From positions 1,364,001 through 1,428,000 of the forward strand of contig JAXMBL010000003.1 in the NCBI GenBank assembly GCA_046349915.1: a DNA stretch of 64,000 bases, written 5' to 3'. Shown here one piece after another: positions 1 through 7,528 of this stretch (positions are counted from its first letter, which is position 1; each line of letters opens with the position of its first letter). The DNA comes from CAIXSC01 sp046349915 (GTDB taxonomy: Bacteria > Planctomycetota > Planctomycetia > Pirellulales > Pirellulaceae). The translations under genes and the position numbers were made by a program. The notes beneath the pieces were generated by a model. It had not been told where the DNA came from. It did no database searches and was given only the letters and a program-made list of their open reading frames with translations.

Positions 1-281
1 GCGATCAGATCAACGCCGTGACGATCAGTCTGGATCTCCCGTTCGCCATGAATCGTTTCTGCGGCGCGGAGAGCATCAAGAATCTGCGTAATGGCAGCGA
101 TTACATGGATCGCAGTTTCGGCCGCAACTGGGGCGTGTTGATCGAAGAGTTGAAATTGTTGGCTCGCGCCACCTTCGTGCTCGACAAGGACGGTCGAGTC
201 ACCTATGCGGAAGTGGTGCCTGAAGTGACGAACGAACCGAATTACGAAGCCGCGCTTGCCGCGCTCAAGTCGCTGCTCTAG
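1..281 (+). CDS. tpx: Thiol peroxidase Tpx, C-terminal part (cut by window edge)
   Basis: This is the last ~92 residues of an atypical 2-Cys peroxiredoxin that reduces hydroperoxides using thioredoxin. The frame is open from base 3, so the start and the peroxidatic cysteine lie outside the window. The visible part has the Tpx signature: a 'SLDLPFA...RFCGAE' segment carrying the resolving cysteine, then the conserved 'LLARATFVLDKDGRVTY' strand pair and the terminal 'EPNYEAALAALK' helix. I recognise these from E. coli Tpx. The next gene starts 16 bases later on the same strand, so the two may be cotranscribed. Identity is fairly sure; only the truncation limits it. Confidence 0.88.
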   Translation, partial: DQINAVTISLDLPFAMNRFCGAESIKNLRNGSDYMDRSFGRNWGVLIEELKLLARATFVLDKDGRVTYAEVVPEVTNEPNYEAALAALKSLL

Positions 282-296
282 CGCGAAAGAAACCGG

Positions 297-761
297 ATGC
301 CCAAGGAACCTCCCGCATCGCCTCAAGGCGCCCCTGAGTCCGAACCACCCGTGAACGTGGTGGTTCGGCCCGTTCGTTACGATGACTTGGAGAACATCCT
401 TGGGCTGATTGATCCCTTCGTCGAGCAAGATGTGTTGTTGCCGCGGTCGGAAGGGGAACTAATCGAGTTGTTGGCCACCAGCTTCGTCGCCGAGGATGGT
501 AAACGCATCATCGGTTACGTTTCGCTCGAGATTTACTCGATCAAGCTGGCCGAGGTGAGGTCGCTGGCGGTCGCTCGCGAATATCAGCGGCACGGCATTG
601 GCCAGCGACTGGTGGCCGCCTGCGTCGATTTGGCTCGCCGCAAAGGGATTATCGAAGTGATGGCAATCACTTCGAACGAGGATTTTTTTCGGCTGTGCGG
701 CTTCGACTTCACGCTTCCCGGCGAAAAAAAGGCGCTCTTCATTCATACGACGGAGTCGTGA
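297..761 (+). CDS. GNAT-family N-acetyltransferase, ArgA-like
   Basis: A 154-residue acetyltransferase of the GNAT fold, which moves acetyl from acetyl-CoA to an amine. The acetyl-CoA pyrophosphate loop is visible as 'REYQRHGIGQRLV' (about residues 93-105), preceded by the beta4 strand 'AEVRSLAV'. The early segment 'GLIDPFVEQDVLLPRSEGEL' resembles the acetyltransferase domain of N-acetylglutamate synthase, and the late 'FFRLCGF' is also typical of that group, so glutamate acetylation in arginine synthesis is possible. There is no amino-acid kinase domain as in full-length ArgA, so this would be the short form. No arginine genes are nearby to support it. The ribosome site before the ATG is weak. 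Confidence 0.75.
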   Translation: MPKEPPASPQGAPESEPPVNVVVRPVRYDDLENILGLIDPFVEQDVLLPRSEGELIELLATSFVAEDGKRIIGYVSLEIYSIKLAEVRSLAVAREYQRHGIGQRLVAACVDLARRKGIIEVMAITSNEDFFRLCGFDFTLPGEKKALFIHTTES

Positions 762-806
762 TGCCGCTGAAGAGTCGATAGACGAAGAGCCGACGGAGGA
801 AGCCCA

Positions 807-1229
807 ATGTTCTTTCTGGCCGGCGTTTCGCTATTGGCATTCACGGTGACGAGCGTTGCGATTCTTCGCCGTGTCACTACTAAGCTTGCCCGCGACGATG
901 ATGCCGCATGGGCAACAATTTCCTCGCAGATATTGGTCTCGTTCAGCTTGTGGACGCTCTTGATCTTTCTGTTGCTCAGAATCACGGGATGGTCCTTTGG
1001 CCCCATTCAGTATTCCTCGGGCGGTGACCTCGCCATGTTCTGTTTTTGGCTAAGGTCTTGGACTTGGTTAGCGTTCTTTCTCGTCCCCCTTGGCTTACTT
1101 CCGTTCGAGACGCTGCGATTCGCGGCAACTCGCCTCTGGAAACCCCAATCGCTCTTGGTAGGGGTGTTCGCATGGATGATGGCATTTATCTTTTGTCTGT
1201 CGAACGACTGGTTCTTTCCGGATGTATAG
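807..1229 (+). CDS. Small integral membrane protein of unknown function
   Basis: A 140-residue protein I do not recognise. It shows four hydrophobic segments long enough to span the membrane (about residues 2-20, 40-60, 78-100 and 115-133), joined by short charged loops. It therefore looks like a four-helix inner-membrane protein with no soluble domain. The start is supported by a GGAGG-like site ('cggaggaagccc') just before the ATG. It follows the acetyltransferase by 45 bases on the same strand and could be the last gene of that unit. Downstream it converges on a minus-strand orphan gene. Confidence 0.6.
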   Translation: MFFLAGVSLLAFTVTSVAILRRVTTKLARDDDAAWATISSQILVSFSLWTLLIFLLLRITGWSFGPIQYSSGGDLAMFCFWLRSWTWLAFFLVPLGLLPFETLRFAATRLWKPQSLLVGVFAWMMAFIFCLSNDWFFPDV

Positions 1230-1299
1230 AGACATCTGGTCAGAGGCGAGGTTGTATGATCCCACTCGACGTCAAGGACAACACTTGAGTTTCCCGAGA

Positions 1300-1420
1300 T
1301 AAGAACAGGCCTCCGCCCCGCAGGGGCAGCGACAAGATAGCCCAGCGGCAGAGCGACTCGGCGCAGCCGTGGAGCGACGCCCTGGGTAGACAAGCCCACC
1401 ACACCCACCCCATGTATGGG
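1300..1420. repeat. Probable dispersed intergenic repeat
   Basis: Between convergent genes lies a G+C-rich stretch with short internal inversions ('gccccgcaggggc') and a run that reads like the degenerate ORF-generating repeats common in planctomycete intergenic DNA ('gcgacgccctgggtag'). On the minus strand it yields a translation that looks like repeat-derived spurious protein. I see no second copy in this window, so the repeat call rests on its look and its position, not on alignment. Confidence 0.3.
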
Positions 1421-1441
1421 TCACGTCGCGTCCGCGGCGAT

Positions 1442-1816
1442 TCAAACCACTTCCGCTGTTCCGTCCATTTCAACAGCGACGGTTACTGATTCATTAGCTT
1501 CCGCGACTGCGGTAAGGATTTCCAGTTCCTCGGCATTCATCGGTGACGAGCCGTCGACCAAGGCTGTCGATCGTTGGAAAGTCACAAGCCAATAATCCTC
1601 GGGCTTTCCAGGAAGGTGCTTCTCCCTCAATGAGCCTTTGATGTGTTTGGCTTCTCCACTCCCGATTAACTCGATGCCTTTGCTCGTTAAAAACTTGCGT
1701 GCAATCGTTTCTGCACCATGGTTATCGATTATCAATCGAGGCCCTCCGTATACGTCAGGATGTTTTGAATCTCTCGCCACTGCTCTTCCGGCGATGGAGG
1801 AAGTGCCCGAGTTCAT
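1442..1816 (-). CDS. Hypothetical protein, possible small immunity-like protein
   Basis: A 124-residue soluble, acidic protein with no signal peptide or membrane segment. The ATG has a good ribosome site ('gggggagg' about 6 bases upstream on the minus strand), which supports it as a real gene. The middle 'GKPEDYWLVTFQ' strand is the kind of Trp-containing strand seen in small immunity proteins, and the C-terminal third is rich in Glu/Ala/Val. I cannot place it in a family. Upstream, overlapping in another frame, is a fragment with a zinc-protease motif, so a broken toxin-immunity locus is one reading. It could equally be an unrelated orphan. Confidence 0.5.
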   Translation of the reverse strand: MNSGTSSIAGRAVARDSKHPDVYGGPRLIIDNHGAETIARKFLTSKGIELIGSGEAKHIKGSLREKHLPGKPEDYWLVTFQRSTALVDGSSPMNAEELEILTAVAEANESVTVAVEMDGTAEVV

Positions 1817-2066
1817 GAAGGACCTCCCCCTTCGAGTTGGGTTCTCGCTCAGTAAGAATCAAGGCTGGAATGGGGCCAACAGCCCACAGCTTTCTGCCTA
1901 ACCTGCCGGTGGACTCGGCGAAGTCCACTGCCGCCTTGGGGCAATACCCGCCGCCGCCCGCAGTTACGGCGCCGGTATAATCTCCGTGCGCAACCACGGC
2001 CGCCGAGTCGCCCGCGTCGACATCGCCGTTGGAGTTTTCGTAGGGTGTGTCGAGCCGGGCGGAAAG
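1755..2066 (-). pseudogene. Open fragment with HELGH zinc-protease-like motif
   Basis: On the minus strand an open frame runs from a TAG at 2067-2069 to a TGA at 1755. It reads like real protein ('ENSNGDVDAGD', then a Gly-rich stretch, then 'KLWAVGPIPALIL') and ends about 15 residues after 'VLHELGHFLH', which fits the HExxH zinc-binding motif. No good start codon with a ribosome site is visible (GTG at 1997 is the best), and the terminator of alaS sits directly upstream, so the N-terminal part is missing. It overlaps the start of the next gene by 62 bases in another frame. I read it as the remnant of a larger protein, perhaps a metalloprotease toxin. Chance similarity is possible. Confidence 0.3.
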
Positions 2067-2083
2067 CTACGCTGGCGTCAACG

Positions 2084-2122
2084 AAAAAAACCACCGCCCG
2101 GTGAAGACGCACCGTGCGGGCG
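2084..2122 (-). terminator. Rho-independent terminator of alaS
   Basis: On the minus strand, 60 bases after the alaS stop, 'cgcccg' pairs with 'cgggcg' around an inner GGTG/CACC stem, followed after four bases by seven T. This is a standard intrinsic terminator and lies exactly where alaS transcription should end. Confidence 0.8.
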
Positions 2123-2181
2123 AGTTGACGTTGCACAAGCAAGTTGCCGCCTTGGGACGTGTTCTTTCGGCGAGCGTGCGG

Positions 2182-4992
2182 TTAGCCTCGATTGGCGAGC
2201 AGGGCTTGGATGACCTGTCGGGCTTTGTCGAGCGCCGCGGGGATTTGAGTGGCGTCTTTACCGCCTGCTTGAGCCATGTCGGCCTTGCCGCCGCCGCCGC
2301 CGCCCACGACGGGCGCTACTTCGCCGACCCATTTACCAGCACTCAGTCCCGCGTCGACCAGATCGCGAGTCAGGCCAGCGACGAGCGTCACTTTGCCATC
2401 TTCCTGGCCAGCGGCCAGCAGCACCGCAACCGATCCGGTGGATTTACGAAGCTGATCGATCAATTGTCGCATGAGGTTCGAGTTCGCGCCCGGAGTGTCG
2501 GCGACCACGACGTGGGTCTCGCCCACCTTCTGACCTTGCTCCAAGAGCGACTCGGCCGATACCGAGCCGGCCGCGGCGAGCCGATCGAGTTGCTGAACGA
2601 GCGAAGCGGCCTCGCCCCGTAGCGACTCGATGCGGGAGGGGACATCGAAGAGCGCGACATTCAATAGGCGAGCCGTGTCTCGCAATGCGGTGCGCAACTG
2701 CTCATAGGAAGGCGATTGAGTCGGGTCGAGGGTGAGCTTGCCCTGTGACTCGGCGGCGCCACGACCACCCGCGGAAACGAGCTTTCGCAGTTCGCGAACG
2801 TGTTGAACGAGTTGCTTGACTGTGGCGGGGACATCCAGCGGCGCGCAGCCCAGCTGCGAGGCCGACTGTTGCAGCGCGTCGCGAACTTGCTGCGCGTGTG
2901 CGTCCGCCTTGGCGCCCGTCAACGCAACGATTCGGCGAGTGCCCGCGGCGACTCCCTCTTCACTGACCACCTCAAACGAACCGACATCCCCCGTATTGTC
3001 GAGATGGGTGCCGCCGCAAAGTTCCCGGCTGAACTCGCCCATCGTCACCATACGGACTGGATCGGGGTACTTTTCCCCGAACAGCATCATGGCGCCCGCC
3101 TTGCGAGCGTCGGCTAGCGGCACGTACTGCCAGCTTACCTTCTCTTTCGTGGCGACTCGCGCCTGTACATCGCGTTCGACGGCCGCGACTTCCTCGGCGG
3201 TCAACGGCGAAAGGTTGGCAAAGTCGAATCGCAGCCAGTCCTGGTCGACCTTCGAGCCCTGTTGTTGTGCGTGCTGCCCGACATTCTTCTGCAACGCGTA
3301 GTGCAGGATGTGGGTGGCCGAGTGGGCTCGACGAATGGCCGTGCGGCGAGCGATATCGACTCGAGCGGTCCCGCGAGCGCCCGCGGTGAGTTTACCGCTG
3401 ACCAAGTGGCCAATGTGCAGGAACAGGTCGCCGTCCTTCTGAGTATCGGTCACTCGGAAGCAAAACCCATCGCCCACGATCTCGCCGCAATCGCCGACCT
3501 GGCCGCCGCTCTCGCCGTAGAAGGGAGTGCGATCCAAGACCACCGTAACCGGCTTGTCGTGGCCCACCTCGGTCAGTTCATCGCAGAGATGATCTTGAGC
3601 GACGATCCCCTTGAACTCCACTTCGGTCTCCGTCGCGTCGTAGCCGACGAAGGTGGTTTGATGCAGAGCCTTCTTGAGCGCTTCGACGGGGCCGGTCTTG
3701 AAAATAACGAACTGGTCGCTGCCCGAAGCATCGCCATGTTTCTCCATCTCGCTGCGGAAACCACTCCAATCGAACGTGAAATTCCGCTCGGCTGCCATCT
3801 GTTCGAACAACTCGGGAGGAACGCCATAAGTCTGGTACAAGCGAGCCGCGTCTTCGCCGCGCACGACCGCCTTGGAACTTGTCTGCATATCGCCAAAGAT
3901 GCGGTCGATGTGTGCCAAGCCGGCGTCAATGGTTCCGAAGAAATTCTCTTCCTCTTTCCGGATGACTCCCTGAACTCGTTCGATGGTCGAGCTCAACTCG
4001 GGATAGGGAACCTTCATCGACGAGGCGACGGCGGGGACCAATTGGTACAAGAAGGGCTCGTGCAGGCCCATCAGACGGCCGTCAAGCACCGCTCGACGAA
4101 GGAGCCGTCGGATCACATACCGCTCTTCCTTGTTGCCAGGATTCACGTTTTCGTGGATGGCCAAAGCACAGGCTCGAATATGGTCGGTGATGCGACGCAA
4201 CCGACGACCATGATCGCCAGCGGGATCGTATTTGGTTCTGCAGACTTCCGCGGCCGCTTCGACGATCGGCAGCAGGATATCGATGTGGTAGTTCGTTTCG
4301 ACTCCCTGCAGCACCGACGCGCAACGTTCCAGCCCCATGCCCGTATCAATGTTCTTGCTGGGTAGAGGACGCAGGTTGTTGGGTGGATTCCCCACGCGAT
4401 TGAATTGGGTGAAAACCAAGTTCCAGATTTCGACCGACTTCCCGCTGGCGGGATGGAAGAAAATCTCGCTGCAAGGTCCGCAGACTCCATCCGGTCCCTT
4501 GCTCGGGGCGCCCGCAGGCCAGAAGTTGTCGTCTTCGCCCATCCGCTCAATCCGGTCGAGCGACAGTCCAATCTCTTGATTCCAAATATTGGCCGCTTCG
4601 TCGTCGTCCAAATAGACGGTCACGGTCAGTCGATCGGCGGGGATGCCGAGCCATTTCTTGGAGGTGAGAAATTCCCACGCCCAGTGGATCGCTTCTCGCT
4701 TGAAATAATCGCCGAAACTGAAGTTCCCCAGCATCTCGAAGAACGTGTGGTGGTAAGCAGTTCGCCCCACGTTATCGATATCGCCGGTCCGCAGGCATTT
4801 TTGGCACGTCGTGGCTCGCGTGAAATCGAGCTTCACCTTGCCGAGGAAGTGATCCTTGAACTGGTTCATGCCGGCGGGCGTAAACAGCACCGACGGATCC
4901 CAAGTCGGGACCAGCACGTCACTTGGCTTGCGGACGTGCCCTTTGGTCTCGAAAAAGGCGAGGTACTTTTCACGCAGTTCGTCGGTCTTCAT
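2182..4992 (-). CDS. alaS: Alanine--tRNA ligase
   Basis: Charges tRNA-Ala with alanine in the cytoplasm and edits Ser- and Gly-tRNA-Ala. The 936-residue product shows the full class II order: N-terminal catalytic domain starting 'MKTDELREKYLAFFETKGH', with 'FFEMLGNFSFGDYFK' (84-98) and 'DTGMGLERCASVLQG' (216-230); the editing domain with zinc ligands H557 and H561 ('RRAHSATHILH') and C659/H663 ('ELCGGTH'); and a C-terminal C-Ala/DHHA1 domain ending in a Gly-rich loop. It is about 60 residues longer than the E. coli enzyme (876). The frame is open 65 codons further upstream, but homology begins at the chosen ATG. A tRNA-Leu gene lies 259 bases upstream and a clear terminator follows. Identity is certain; the start is likely. 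Confidence 0.97.
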   Translation of the reverse strand: MKTDELREKYLAFFETKGHVRKPSDVLVPTWDPSVLFTPAGMNQFKDHFLGKVKLDFTRATTCQKCLRTGDIDNVGRTAYHHTFFEMLGNFSFGDYFKREAIHWAWEFLTSKKWLGIPADRLTVTVYLDDDEAANIWNQEIGLSLDRIERMGEDDNFWPAGAPSKGPDGVCGPCSEIFFHPASGKSVEIWNLVFTQFNRVGNPPNNLRPLPSKNIDTGMGLERCASVLQGVETNYHIDILLPIVEAAAEVCRTKYDPAGDHGRRLRRITDHIRACALAIHENVNPGNKEERYVIRRLLRRAVLDGRLMGLHEPFLYQLVPAVASSMKVPYPELSSTIERVQGVIRKEEENFFGTIDAGLAHIDRIFGDMQTSSKAVVRGEDAARLYQTYGVPPELFEQMAAERNFTFDWSGFRSEMEKHGDASGSDQFVIFKTGPVEALKKALHQTTFVGYDATETEVEFKGIVAQDHLCDELTEVGHDKPVTVVLDRTPFYGESGGQVGDCGEIVGDGFCFRVTDTQKDGDLFLHIGHLVSGKLTAGARGTARVDIARRTAIRRAHSATHILHYALQKNVGQHAQQQGSKVDQDWLRFDFANLSPLTAEEVAAVERDVQARVATKEKVSWQYVPLADARKAGAMMLFGEKYPDPVRMVTMGEFSRELCGGTHLDNTGDVGSFEVVSEEGVAAGTRRIVALTGAKADAHAQQVRDALQQSASQLGCAPLDVPATVKQLVQHVRELRKLVSAGGRGAAESQGKLTLDPTQSPSYEQLRTALRDTARLLNVALFDVPSRIESLRGEAASLVQQLDRLAAAGSVSAESLLEQGQKVGETHVVVADTPGANSNLMRQLIDQLRKSTGSVAVLLAAGQEDGKVTLVAGLTRDLVDAGLSAGKWVGEVAPVVGGGGGGKADMAQAGGKDATQIPAALDKARQVIQALLANRG

Positions 4993-5251
4993 GGCGGGCA
5001 GGTTCCCAGAATAGTTGTCGCAATCCTTTAAGTCGGGCCATGATATCGCGAGATCGCAAAACCGGAAAGACAGGCCGTTTGTCGTTGCCTCCAGCGGATC
5101 GAGCTGGCGCCGTCCAAGTCGAGAGATCGCCGCGAAGAGGTTGGGCGTCGCCCAGCCACCAGGCGTATGAGAATTCGCCCGGCGCATGAAAAAACCACTT
5201 CGTTTCGCAGGTGAGTGCGATGTCGTAAGTGGTTTAAGGCAAAACTGTTAG

Positions 5252-5334
5252 TACCAGAGGTGGGAGTCGAACCCACACGCCCTTTCGGACACAGGATTTT
5301 GAATCCAGCGCGTCTGCCATTCCGCCACTCTGGC
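5252..5334 (-). tRNA. tRNA-Leu (anticodon CAA)
   Basis: The minus strand folds into a complete class II cloverleaf of 83 bases. The acceptor stem GCCAGAG pairs with CTCTGGT (G1-U72), the discriminator is A73, the anticodon loop TTCAAAA gives CAA, there is a long variable arm ('TGTCCGAAAGGGCGT'), and the T arm GTGGG-TTCGACT-CCCAC is perfect. The anticodon stem has one T-T mismatch. CCA is not encoded. The long arm and A73 fit leucine; it reads codon UUG. Confidence 0.93.
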
Positions 5335-5449
5335 TCAAGTCAGTTACTTGAACTGGCTCGATTCTTGGCTGGCCAACTCTTTTTTGCAAGCCCCCCACTC
5401 AATTGGTCTCGTGAGAAGGGACGCAATGTTCCGTTTTTAGCCCGTAAAG

Positions 5450-7249
5450 CTACTGCTTGCCCGCGAAAAAACTCCCTTTCGCTTGGACCTTACGCCGGAG
5501 AATTCGATCCCCCAGGGTGATGTAAAGGTACGATCGCTCAGGGCCGGCCAGTACGCAACTCGTCAAAGGCTTGTCCTTGGCCTGATCGATCAGGTCTTTG
5601 GGGAGCAGGCCGCATTCGCGCCCACCGGCGTCGAAAACCTGAATGCCTAGAGTACTCGCGACGTAGAAACGCCCCTGTTCGTCGCTGCACATCCCATCAC
5701 CGCCCGAGGCGGTCAGTCGCGGCGGCGGCTCGTTAAACTTGAATTCCCCCTTGGAGTCGATGGGACGGCGCAGAGTCATTGTCGGCGACTTGCCTCGCAG
5801 AGTGCCATCGGCGGCAATCTGGAACAGCCAGCCATTTCCGCCGCGATAGTCGCTTACGGCGAGCGTCGCTTGGTCGGGAGAGAGTGTGATGCCATTCGGT
5901 CCCTCGATTCCGGTGTCGACAGCCTTCGTTTCGCCCGAGGCGGGGTCGAGCCAGGTGACCTCTTTCTTCCCGGTTTGCGTGAAGTAGACGTGGCCTCGAC
6001 GAGTTACAACCAAGTCGTTGGGTTGGACGCTCTTCGCCAGCACTTCCATCTCACCGTTCTTCCCCAGGTCGAACCGAACCACTTGCTGATTTTTCGGCAA
6101 GCAAGCGTACAGTTTGCCATCGGGGCCGAACTTTAGGCCGCTGGCGCCGAAGTCGAGGAGCTTCGTTTTGGCGCCATCGACGGCAATCTTCCAAATCTGG
6201 TTGGATTTGAGGTCGCTGTAGTAGAAGTTGCCGGCCTCGTCCGCACAGGGGCCGTCGGCGAATCCGAGACCTTCGGCCGCCACTTGCCATTGCTCGCCTT
6301 CGATCACCAACTTGAGCAGCGTGAGGTCGCCGCCGAGATCTTGCTTGGTCGAGAGCGTCGGCTGGTGGGCTTCCTTGCGCCACAGCCAGCGTAGAGCGTC
6401 GGGGAAGATGCTGCCGCCATGTTGTGAGTTATGAGCGTAGCCTTCGACGTAATCGAAACGCACATCGTAGCCCATGTAACGCAGAGCTCGATGCATCTCC
6501 TGATTCGCGAGCGGCCAGTTGCCGAATTTGTTGTCGAGATCGCCGCTGGAATCTTCCAGGAAAACGCGGATTGGCAAGCGTTCGGTTTTGCGGATCAGCG
6601 ATGGATAGATGTCGCCGCCGCGTAGATTGACAAAGGAGCCGATGGTCGACAGCACCTTGCGGAACTGGTCGGGCCGCTCCCAGGCGACGGTGAATGAGCA
6701 AATACCGCCGCTCGACGCGCCGCAGATCGCGCGATCCTCGGGGGAATCACTCAGATTCCATTGCTTCTTCAATTCGGGAATGATCTCGTCGATCAAGAAC
6801 TTCGCGTAGCGGTCGCCCAACGAATCGTACTCGTAGCTGCGATTGCTCGCCTTCCACTTGACGGTCTTAAAGTCTTCGCCTGTGCCCACGTCGTGTCCAG
6901 GATTGATGAATACGGCAATCGTGACCGGCATCTCGCCTCGATGAATCAAGTTGTCGAACACTGTGGGGACTCGCCAATTCCCCTTCAACGCCGCATAGTC
7001 ATGGCCATCCTGGAACACCATCAGCGCCGCGGGCTTGTCAGCTTGGTATTGAGCTGGAACATACACCGACCAGTCGCGGATCGTATTGGGAAAGACTTGA
7101 GACTTCCAGGCGGGCATCGCCTGGACCTTGCCCTGGGGCACGCCCGCTTGGACCTCGTGGTCGGGGCTGGCTTTGAAGCCTTCGGCGGCCGACGCGGAAA
7201 GGGCCCAAGCGGCCAGACACAACCCGACGAGAGGACGCAACGACGACAT
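5450..7249 (-). CDS. Exported esterase / SMP-30-like beta-propeller fusion
   Basis: A 599-residue exported protein with two enzyme modules. After a signal peptide (cleavage near 'ASAAEG', residue 22), residues ~40-295 are an alpha/beta-hydrolase of the enterochelin-esterase (Fes/putative esterase) family: nucleophile elbow 'GASSGG' with likely Ser179 and a late 'YAHNSQHGG' supplying His. Residues ~310-590 are an SMP-30/gluconolactonase-like propeller with repeated 'FADGPCADEAGNFYYSD', 'GPNGITLSPD' and 'GDGMCSDEQGRFYVAS' blades. Such proteins probably release and act on sugar esters or lactones in the periplasm; the substrate is unknown. The ATG was chosen because a signal peptide begins there and 'ggag' precedes it; the open frame extends 50 codons further. 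It is divergent from recG. Confidence 0.85.
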   Translation of the reverse strand: MSSLRPLVGLCLAAWALSASAAEGFKASPDHEVQAGVPQGKVQAMPAWKSQVFPNTIRDWSVYVPAQYQADKPAALMVFQDGHDYAALKGNWRVPTVFDNLIHRGEMPVTIAVFINPGHDVGTGEDFKTVKWKASNRSYEYDSLGDRYAKFLIDEIIPELKKQWNLSDSPEDRAICGASSGGICSFTVAWERPDQFRKVLSTIGSFVNLRGGDIYPSLIRKTERLPIRVFLEDSSGDLDNKFGNWPLANQEMHRALRYMGYDVRFDYVEGYAHNSQHGGSIFPDALRWLWRKEAHQPTLSTKQDLGGDLTLLKLVIEGEQWQVAAEGLGFADGPCADEAGNFYYSDLKSNQIWKIAVDGAKTKLLDFGASGLKFGPDGKLYACLPKNQQVVRFDLGKNGEMEVLAKSVQPNDLVVTRRGHVYFTQTGKKEVTWLDPASGETKAVDTGIEGPNGITLSPDQATLAVSDYRGGNGWLFQIAADGTLRGKSPTMTLRRPIDSKGEFKFNEPPPRLTASGGDGMCSDEQGRFYVASTLGIQVFDAGGRECGLLPKDLIDQAKDKPLTSCVLAGPERSYLYITLGDRILRRKVQAKGSFFAGKQ

Positions 7250-7528
7250 GGGAGGACTCCGCGGGAAAGCAGCGAGGTAACGCGACGTAGCGATACTGTG
7301 ACCACTCGCCTGCTCCACGGCAAGGGCAGGGGAGCCGTTCAAATCCCCAACAGAACGGACCGGGCGATTGGCTCTACGAATTGCCCACGCGGCCTGCATG
7401 GCCGCGGTGCAACTCGAGAAAAACTAAGCCGCGGATTTTAATGTCCGCTTCGCGACTTGGTTTGCGAGCTACAGAAGGGGGCTCGAAATTGGTACTTTCT
7501 GGAAACCCGTGCAAATGCGGGGGAGATC

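Noticed and set aside
1007..1408. 133-codon minus-strand ORF
   Set aside because: Half lies antisense to the membrane-protein gene and half in repeat-like DNA; the translation looks like a repeat-derived spurious protein.
3262..4365. 367-codon open frame antisense to alaS
   Set aside because: Overlaps conserved alaS catalytic and editing sequence; low-complexity translation without a ribosome site.
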